NCBI GenBank assembly: GCA_963675135.1
Contig: OY776123.1
Coordinates: 20,801,840-20,865,839 of the forward strand
DNA length: 64,000 nt
Direction of reading: 5' to 3'
Source: Galeopsis tetrahit
Taxonomy: Eukaryota; Streptophyta; Magnoliopsida; Lamiales; Lamiaceae
The position numbers were made by a program, and so were the translations under genes. Below, one piece after another: positions 45,384-53,392 of the stretch. Position 1 is the stretch's first letter; each line of letters begins with the position of its first letter. The notes beneath the pieces are model-generated. The model was not told where the DNA came from and ran no database searches. It saw nothing but the letters and a program-made list of their open reading frames with translations.

Positions 45384-46751
45384 GGCCACGGTTATACACA
45401 CAGCATTTATGAAGACACCCACTCGTTCACTACACACTCCGTGAAGATCTAAAATACCCTCTTCTTTTAAACTCTAATTTTTCCTATTAGCCTCTCTCTC
45501 CCTCTTCATTTTCACGCTGCACCCACTATTTTCTTCCTACTGCTGCCACCCTTCTTCCAAGTTCCAAGCGATGCGACCGCGGCTGTGGAAGAAGAAGGTG
45601 GTCGCCGCCGCGGCGATTGAAGACAAGGTCAAGCGACGCGACCGCTGTTGCTCCACCTTCCTAGGTTAGTTTTGATTTAAATTTTTTTAGATATGTAATA
45701 CTGAAAAATCGATTCCTCAATTTTTTATATTTGGTAATTTGTAGATATGTATTACTTCCATTTTTTTTATTATTTTTTTTGCTCTCTTTCAAAAAAAAAA
45801 AATCAATTTTTTTTTGCCTTGGACATAGGATTGTAAACGAATTGAAGCGAATACTGATTCGTGAAAATATTCGAATATTCTTATTCGTTTAATTTTTTAA
45901 TAATAAATTTGATTCGGTATTCGATTGATTATTCGATTCGAATTTTTTAATACATATTCTAAACATTAATTTTCAAGTATTCGATTTGACTTGAAACTAT
46001 TTGATTCGAAAATTTATGGAAAAAAATTTAAAAATAATAATTTAAATAATAGTATAGGACATGAGATAAATATACATTTAAAAATATATTTATGTATATA
46101 TATTATAAATATAATCGAATACTTACAAATATAGAATCGAATATCATAATTTTGTATTTGTATTCGTTTATTAATCGAATCAAAAAAAATTGTATTCGAA
46201 TTCGAATCATAAAATTTCGAATACGAATACCGAATCGAGCAAAATTATTCAATTCGTTTACAACCCTGTTGGACATATTCGAAAACATTTTTTTGGATTT
46301 TTTTTCCGAGATTTATGACCTCTTTTGGCTTTTTTGTCGAAATTTGTTATTTTTTTTGTACTGATTGATCGAAGAAAAAAGTTGAATGAGACTATTGTCT
46401 ATGTGTTGAATGATTGTTTTTGGTATTATTCTTTAATTTTGTAAAATTGTCTATGTGTTGAATGATTGTTTTTGGTATTATTCTTTAATTTTGTGAATTT
46501 ACAGTTTGTTTGAGAATTTTTTTTCATTTTTTCTCATTTTCGGTTTATTTTAAGATTTCATGGTGATGGTGGAAGACGATTTTGGTGTGGGGGTGATTCT
46601 GGTGTGAAATTTGGTGGTGGGTGGGCTAATCACGAGATTTTTTATTTTATTTTAAGGGTAGAACTTAAATTTCTCACATAACTAATTTGTAAAAAAAATC
46701 TTGGTGGTGTAGGTGTACTCATCAATGTCGTGTGTGAGTATAACCGTGCCC
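45384..46751. mobile_element. Mutator-like element 2, non-autonomous
   Basis: 1368 bp. Inverted termini are GGCCACGGTTATACACACA at the left and the complement of GTGTGAGTATAACCGTGCCC at the right. The 9-bp flanks TACTTCCTA (45375-45383) and TTCTTCCTA (46752-46760) differ at one base. A GC-rich exon-like segment (45571-45664) and a nested hAT-like element (45827-46268) lie inside. Termini differ from those of elements 1 and 3, so this is another family. Confidence 0.82.
45827..46268. mobile_element. hAT-like MITE nested in Mutator-like element 2
   Basis: 442 bp, with ends AGGATTGTAAACGAATTGAA and TTCAATTCGTTTACAACCCTG, inverted relative to each other. Flanks are TTGGACAT on both sides (45819-45826, 46269-46276), an 8-bp duplication as made by hAT transposases. 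The interior consists of GATTCGAAT-type palindromes. Confidence 0.85.
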
Positions 46752-46796
46752 TTCTTCCTAACAAAAACAACAGGCCCGTACAACACTTATTCAATA

Positions 46797-47727
46797 GGGT
46801 CCGACTATTTACACCTCCATTTGCGTTGAGAACACTCCCCCTCTGAACGCACCCCCCTAAAATCTGATGCACCCCCTCAAATTGTCATAAATGCCCTTCT
46901 CTTATATAATTCCAATTACTACTCACACCCCCCCTAAACCCTACTTTCTCCCCCAAATCCTCAATCTTCTTCCTCCTCCATCTTCTTCTTTCATCTTCTC
47001 CCCCACCCCTCACCACCACCGCCGGCGACCTGCCCCTCCACCACCCGTCGCCGGCGACGCCACCCCCTTCCTCCCTCGCCGAACCCGTCGCCCCCACCCC
47101 CCCGCCTGTAAAAAAACGGCCGCGCGCGGCCGCCGCGGCCGCCGCGGCCGTCCCCTCCCTCCCCCCTCCTCCTCCCTCCCTCGCCGAGCCAGTCCCCTCC
47201 CTCCCTCGCCGAGCAGTCCATCGCCAAATCCAAATCCAGGTTTGTTTTTTTTTTTCCTTCTTTTTCTTACCTTTCGACCACTTTAGGTCGATCCAAATAC
47301 ACTCCGTCGACAACAGGGTGTCGACGAGTGTATTTTTGGTCGACCTAAAGTTGTCGACGAGATTTTAAATTTTTTTTTTTTTTTTTCGATCAACAAATGT
47401 CGAGCATATACAATCTTGTCGACAAACCAGTGTCGACGGGAGTGAATATGGTCGACACTGGTTTGTCGAAATCTTAAAAAAAAAGTTAAATTTTTTAAGT
47501 TGAATTTTTTTTTGTTTGGGGAGAAATTTTGGTGTTTGGTGTTTGGTGGTGGTGGTGGTGGCGGCGGCGGCGGAGGAGGATGGATAAAACTTAGGTTTAA
47601 AGGTGGAGTGCATTTAGTAGTTTAATATGACTTAAAGGGTATTTTTGGTTTTTTACTTCATTATTTTATTATTAAATCCATAGGGGGAGTGTTCTCAACG
47701 CAAATGGAGGTGTAAATAGTCGGACCC
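46797..47727. mobile_element. Mutator-like element 3, non-autonomous
   Basis: 931 bp with about 44-bp near-perfect inverted ends (GGGTCCGACTATTTACACC, then CTCCATTTGCGTTGAGAAC) and an exact 9-bp duplication TATTCAATA (46788-46796, 47728-47736). End sequence and layout show it is a sister of element 1: inverted ends, a short AT-rich stretch, a GC-rich segment (46960-47240), then a GTCGAC-rich block (47285-47470). The GC-rich segments of the two elements differ. Confidence 0.95.
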
Positions 47728-47736
47728 TATTCAATA

Positions 47737-48697
47737 CTCTAGGCCCAGCTATATATGTACAACACCCACAATTGGTTTTTTTTTTTTTTTGTTCACTCAA
47801 CACCCACAATTGTCAATTATACTTTTACAAACCTTGAGAAAGACTAACAAAATTTAAATTTAACGAGTATTTAAGAGTGAATTGCAAAATTGGTTTGTAT
47901 CTATATCCACTGAGTATTGTAATTTTAGTAACTTATTCGGAGTAGTAAATAAAAGGGTTGCACTCCTCTATAAACAGTTACGTGTATAGTAGACAAATAA
48001 AATTTAATTGATTAGGGCCTCCAAAGCCCAACAAATTAAGACCAACAAATAAAGTTGAACCTCTAAAGCTCAATAAATAAAGTCGGACCTCTAAAGTTCA
48101 GTAAATCAAGACGGGTCTGTAAAGTCCAACAAATACAGACGGATCTCTAAAGTTCAATAAATCAAGACGGACCTCTAAAGTCTAGTAAATCAAATCGGGC
48201 CCAAATCTGATATTCTTAGCCCATCGAGTAATTAAAAATCCATCGTCAAGTTGTAGATAGGATTTGACTAAGTCTAACTACTTATCACACGACCCATTAG
48301 ATTTAGCCTATAAAAGCTCAAGGTTCTTCACCTCAATGCTCTAAAATTTTCAACAGAGATTTTAAAGTGTTGTTCAACAATCAAAATGCTTTCTTCGTGC
48401 AAAGCAATTCGGCGTTTCTTCAAGGAGGAGGTGCTTCGGCCTTCGTGGATCTTCAACGATGTTCGTCCCGGAAATGTCGACGTTTAATCCAAAAATACAG
48501 CTTCAGATTAATGTTACAAAGTCACTTAATGCAATTGAAATATTCAATTTGGGCGCGGCAGATAAAATTAAATCACTCTGCAACAAATTGTGATTAAATT
48601 TAAATCCTCAAACCCTCCTCATCATAAGTTAAAAGTCATACTACTAAATTACTAATACAACAAAACAAATGAATTAATGAATGAGGCATAAGCTAAG
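47737..48697. other. Non-coding DNA with a degenerate 31-32-bp tandem repeat
   Basis: At about 48005-48200 roughly six copies of a unit like CGGACCTCTAAAGTTCAATA + AATCAAGA occur. A plus-strand TATA (CTATAAAAG, about 48310-48318) and a leader-like segment (48340-48480) follow, so this may be an LTR fragment. The region to 48697 is otherwise featureless and includes the 3' UTR of the adjacent minus-strand gene. Confidence 0.5.
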
Positions 48698-49264
48698 CTA
48701 AAAACAGAGAAGAACAACAGATGAGGAAACCATAAAGGCATAGAGGAAGATCAAGAAGCCGAAATGCAGTGCCCAATTCCTCTTAAACTTACCAAAATAA
48801 CTCTCCGGCGGCTCCTGATAATGAATCTCCAGCTCCTCCCCCATCTCCTCCACACCTCCGCCGCTGAGCCTTAGTTTGATCTGCCTGAGGCGGTCGGTGG
48901 CGAGGCCGAGGGTCAATTTGTGGCAGCGGCGCTGGTACTTGAAGCCGTTGATGCATCGGAGGGTTTGGGCGACGGAGACGTAGAAGATGAGGTGGGCCAT
49001 GGAGAGGAGGCCGATAGGGATCCAGCAGTGCCGGCACTGCAACCTCGTGGACTGGGCCTGGCCCAGGAAGACCAGGCCCAGGAAGAGGAAAAACAGATGG
49101 AAGAGTTTCCACAGCTCCTTTTTCTGGAGGTCCACGGCTCGCTTCTTCTCGAGGGTTTTCTCGAAATGGAGTTGGATAATGGTGTTCAGGGCTTGGAGGG
49201 CCGTCTCTTTTGGGATCATATTCCCGTTGTTCATCGCTGCTGCTGCTGCATCGTAATCCGCCAT
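48698..49264 (-). CDS. Small conserved plant membrane protein, function unknown
   Basis: An intronless 188-aa protein starting at the only sensible ATG (49264). Residues 1-50 are soluble, with IPKETALQALNTIIQLHFE followed by a Lys/Glu-rich amphipathic stretch. Three hydrophobic segments follow, at about 52-71, 82-103 and 164-187. Cysteines cluster around segment 2 (CRHC at 77-80, then C104 and C114). The last segment ends almost at the C-terminus, a tail-anchor-like arrangement. The uninterrupted frame, even composition and high GC relative to flanks mark a real host gene. I recognise the sequence style from an uncharacterised plant transmembrane family but know no activity. The opposite strand also has long frames; they are shadows. 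Confidence 0.9.
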   Translation of the reverse strand: MADYDAAAAAMNNGNMIPKETALQALNTIIQLHFEKTLEKKRAVDLQKKELWKLFHLFFLFLGLVFLGQAQSTRLQCRHCWIPIGLLSMAHLIFYVSVAQTLRCINGFKYQRRCHKLTLGLATDRLRQIKLRLSGGGVEEMGEELEIHYQEPPESYFGKFKRNWALHFGFLIFLYAFMVSSSVVLLCF

Positions 49265-50010
49265 TCAAATCCTGCAAAATCGTGGACAGATAGAGAGAGA
49301 AAGGGGTTTTCAAAATGTATGGTAGGGTACTATTTCCTAGACAATAGTTAAATCAAATGAATGAATCACATTTTTTTGGATTTTACTGTTTTTTTTTTTA
49401 ATTTGGTTCACTTAAGTTTGACTTTTTAAAATTGGTACTGTAAATTTATAAAATGGGGAGTTTTCAACAAATTATAATGACACAGAAATATAGAATTGCA
49501 TGCAAAAACAAAATGTCATTTTTTTATTTGAATGTTTCAACTTAAATTAACAGAATAGAATTTATAATTCAAAAGTTATAACTTTAGAATGGATGGTTGT
49601 TCAAATACTGTAATAACTATTTAATCTTAATGAGTTTTTACCTTTATTTTTTTTTAATTAGATAGATATTTTAAATTAAAATATTACAATTTTATCATTT
49701 TTTTCTGAATGTCCAATTTTAAACAATTAACACCACCCTATCTTTATACCTGATTTTAGCTTCTTACTAATAAATTACTCTATTCAACTTTCTATTTAAA
49801 CACTCATAACATTTAGTTAAGTAATTTTTTAAAACAATCATTAAATTAAATCACTTCCTTAAATACCCATATTTTTTTGCAGTCACGTGATCAATCTAGT
49901 GATAGACTATTAAAGATAAACCAACCAGTTACCGTTGAATTTTACGTTTATACATACAATATGAATGTCTTGTTGAGGACAATTAATATAATATGCAGTG
50001 TGTTAAAAAT
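49265..50010. other. AT-rich upstream region of the membrane protein gene
   Basis: No gene and no clear repeat. The minus-strand promoter of the 48698-49264 gene must lie here, but no convincing TATA box at the right distance stands out. Confidence 0.5.
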
Positions 50011-50012
50011 TA

Positions 50013-50775
50013 GTCCCTCTTCCCATAAAATATGAGCACGGTTTTAATGAATGAATTATTTATTAATATTGTATAAAATAAAGTAGGGATAGTAAAGACT
50101 TTTCAACTTTAATATTAATAAAGTTACTTTTTAATGTAATAAAGTAGTGACATTTGTTGTAATATTATGATGTTTTAAGGGAGAGTTAATTGCATTTTTG
50201 GTCCCACCAACCATGGGTTGGTTGGGATTTGACCACTGCGTTTTGGAGTTGGTCCTACTAGATATTTTTATGCATATTTGATCCTATACAAAAATTTATT
50301 GCAAACCTGATCCCAACTTCTGTCAAAAGTTAACGGAGGGTTTAACGCCGTGCACATTTGATCCCACAAGATTTTTTTTACTTTTTTTTTTGTAATATAT
50401 TTATTTATATCAATTAAATATTTATTTATATTTATTAGTTCAGAAAATTATAAATATTAGTTCATAATACTAAAAAAATATTTTTTTTTAAATTTGAAAA
50501 ATTATAGTAATATGAAAATAATAATAATCTAAATAAATTCATTCATAATTGAAAAAATCAATTAACTTACCTAATTAATTATTAGAAAAATCTGTAACTT
50601 ACCTAATTAGAATTTTACTTTTTTTTTTGATAATATATACATTATTATATGTATATATATACTCCCTCTCTCAATTCAAATTTAAAATTCTCATTTACTT
50701 TTTTACCTAAACAATCAATATTTTTTAAAATCTGTTTTCAACACCAAATGTAAATTATATAAATGCACGGAGAAA

Positions 50776-50819
<44 letters not shown>

Positions 50820-51926
50820 ATTAAAGACTTATGTTTATATATTAATTCAGAAAATTATAAATATTAGTTAAAATAATAAATGATATAAAATTTCTGAAAA
50901 CAAATTATGAATAATATTTAAAATACTAATTTTTTTTAATCTGAAAAATTATAATATGAAAAAAAAAATAAACTAAATAAATTCATTCATAATTAGAAAA
51001 AATTTATTAACTTACCTAATTAATTATTAGAAAAATTTGTAACTTAGCCTTAGGAAAAAAAAAAACCTATAATAACAAAATAAGTATTAAAAATATTTAT
51101 TTATTTTAAGGTAATAAAAAAACAAATTTATTTTTAAAACATTGAAACTCCCAAATGAAAAAAAATAATATATTAAAGCTACAAAAAACGTTCAATAAAA
51201 CCTTATTTATATATTAATATTTTAAATAAACTAAAAAAGATTACAAATATTTTAAATTTAAAAAAATTCTCAACTAAATATAGAAGGGTTTGCATTGTGT
51301 GGGTCACATGGTCGTTAACTAAATATAGTAGGGTTTGCAGGGACCAAAAATAATAATTGATTAGGTAAGTAAATTAATTTTTCTAATTATGAATAAATTT
51401 ATTTAGATTATTATTATTTTCATATTATAATTTTTCAGATTTAAAAAAATTAGTATATTAAATATTATTCATAATTTATTTTCAGAAATATTATTTAATA
51501 TTTTAACTAATATATATAATTTTAATAAATATAAAAAAAATTTAATTGATATAGTGTAATATATTACAAAAAAAAAAAAAGGTAAAATCCTAATTAGGTA
51601 AGTTCCAGATTTTTCTAATAATTAATAGGTAACTTAATTAATTTTTCTAATTATGAATGAATTTTTCTATATCGTGTGGGACCAAAAGTGCAACGAGTGT
51701 TAATTTAGACGGTTAAGTTAACGGCGGGACAAAAAATGCATAAAAAAATTTTAGTGGGACCAACTCCAAAACGCAGTGGTCAAATTCCAACCGATCCATG
51801 GTTGATGGGACCAAAAGTGCAATTAACTCTTTTAAGGGGAGTATTTAAAAATGTTTTTGCTATTTTAGGTAATTCAAATATGGGACGCCCAAAATGATAA
51901 AATGTGTCTTCAAGTATGGGAGGGAG
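50013..51926. mobile_element. Stowaway MITE split by a Mutator-like element
   Basis: Outer inverted ends are GTCCCTCTTCCCATAAAATA (left, after TA 50011-50012) and TATGGGAGGGAG (right, before TA 51927-51928). Without the insertion at 50183-51829 the element would be about 260 bp, the usual Stowaway size. Confidence 0.8.
50183..51829. mobile_element. Non-autonomous Mutator-like foldback element
   Basis: 1647 bp with about 100-bp inverted ends (GAGTTAATTGCATTTTTGGT, then CCCACCAACCATGG at the left, and its complement at the right). It is flanked by TTTTAAGGGA (50173-50182) and TTTTAAGGGG (51830-51839), a 9-bp match plus one. The interior is AT-rich with further inverted copies of an approximately 80-bp block (AACTTACCTAATTAATTATT at about 50570 and 51010; complements near 51360 and 51600). 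An (AT)n microsatellite lies at about 50780-50818. No protein. Confidence 0.85.
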
Positions 51927-51928
51927 TA

Positions 51929-53100
51929 AAATTTAAACAAAAAACTTATCAAACATTGAATTTTTAGGTACAAAGTAAAATATAGAAAAGAGATTTTTTA
52001 TTATTATTGACTGAATTTGCAAAGTTGCTAAATCACTCACACCGTTAGCAAGAGAACCTCAAGCCCTCAACAGTTGTACACAAGGTAAGTGTTGTGCCAC
52101 AAATTGCACGAATGGATTGGATATTCTTTAGGTCAGATATCCAAATTCCCGAACTCGTACGAATGATCCGGGTACAATGCCTTCTCCGAAATGATCCTCA
52201 AAGAATCTGCAAAAGACATGCCGGAGGGGAATCCGGCGCGGACACTCCGACGCTTAAGTCAGTATGTGTGATTCGGTATATGATAAGGACTTAAGAGTCC
52301 TCTTTTTATCAATGAGGTTCTCGTAGGGAATCAGAATGCTCGTAAGAGGCGTAGTGGGTTGAATGATGTTAGAGATCGTAAAATATGAATGTACCTAAGC
52401 TTACCTATTTATAGAGGAATTCTACCCGAGGGAAAGTTAGGTTTTCCCCTTATCTCGGACCTGCAGCTTTTACTATCTTTGAACTAGTCCACTCGCCTTT
52501 GACAGGGTCTCTCGAGTTCCCAGTCCCTGAAGAAACGCAACCACTCCCTCCTATGGACTTCAGCCGCTGAGAAGAGGAAGAATGAGTCTTCCTCTATCCA
52601 ATCTTATCCCGTTTTATATGGAACCTCTCCTAAACTTTCGGCCAACTAATTCCCCTCAGGGCCAGGTCTTCCTGATACCTCTCCCCTGAGGTCCTTGGGT
52701 GGAGCTCCCTCCGGAGGGACATCCGGATGAGATTCTCTATTCTGAGGAGTCCTCTTTAAGCTCGTATCCTCTCATCAATCCTATCCTCTATACACGTGTC
52801 GACTTCTTACGAAATGACGATTTTAGGCCGCATCATCTACTCCCTCTACTCTCGACAAAGTGGGATAGCTCAAGTGGTTAGAGCACCACTACCTAGGCCT
52901 TAGATCCTGGGTTCTAGTCATGGGGAGGGGAAAAAGGCATGGGTATTTAATTTGTAAACAAAATCTACTCCCCCCTACTCTCATAAAGTGATCATATCTT
53001 TGTGAGAGTAAGAAATTCAAGGGAATCTGGCATAAAGGATATTTCCGGAGAGACGTGTTTTAACTTCACTTCGGAGGAAAGTTTCGGAAGTATTTCCCTC
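51929..53100 (-). mobile_element. Probable 3' LTR region of the Tat-type gypsy element
   Basis: Non-coding sequence left of the antisense gene, where the minus-strand gypsy element must have its 3' LTR. Minus-strand TATA boxes are CTATAAATAGG (about 52409-52419) and CATATAAAACG (about 52612-52622). Exact LTR ends and a second LTR for comparison are not available because the 5' half of the element is cut off. A SINE has inserted at 52854-52962. Confidence 0.45.
52854..52962 (+). mobile_element. SINE, plus strand, full-length-like
   Basis: About 109 bp, opening near GGGATAGCTCAAGTGG followed by TTAGAGC (box A), then a box-B-like GGGTTCTAGTC at about 52911-52921, GGCATGGGTATTTAATTTG and a short A-rich end. 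Flanks ATCTACTCCCTCTACTCTC (52835-52853) and ATCTACTCCCCCCTACTCTC (52963-52982) are an imperfect target duplication. It is clearly the same family as the copy at 30876-30972. Confidence 0.9.
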
Positions 53101-53392
53101 CATGAGTTTTCCCGCCCAAAATCCAGAAAAACGCCTCGACTTCCGCGTCTGGACCCCACTCAGATACGATTTTCTCTTTCCTGCTACTTTCCCGAGGGGA
53201 AGCCTCGATTCTAGCCCCTTTCTGCTCACTTCTCCCCTTTCACTCCCCCACTGTCTTCTTTTCTCTTCTCCGGCGTCTCTCTTTTTTCCAGCTCTCGTCG
53301 CCGCCGCCGATCGTCCAGTCCGACTTCACACTTCTTCCGGTAAGGTAACGCAGCTATCTTCTACATCCTTTTTATTTCCGCAATACTTGTCA

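Noticed and set aside
46885..47313. Frames in the GC-rich part of Mutator-like element 3 as genes
   Set aside because: Again open on both strands and of very low complexity (poly-Ala, poly-Pro, poly-Arg). Not separable from chance.
48789..49351. Long open frames overlapping the membrane protein gene (48789-49313 minus, 48920-49351 plus)
   Set aside because: They are shadows of the real 188-codon frame: low-complexity Pro/Arg/Glu sequence produced by codon bias, with no motif.
52854..52962. A tRNA gene
   Set aside because: Box A and a box-B-like motif are present, but no cloverleaf with matching acceptor stem can be drawn, and flanking duplications show a SINE.
53102..53392. ATG 53102 as true start of the antisense ORF
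   Set aside because: The first 97 codons are low-complexity Ser/Pro/Phe sequence that includes a GTAAG motif and look like translated leader; ATG 53393 precedes the first recognisable protein sequence.
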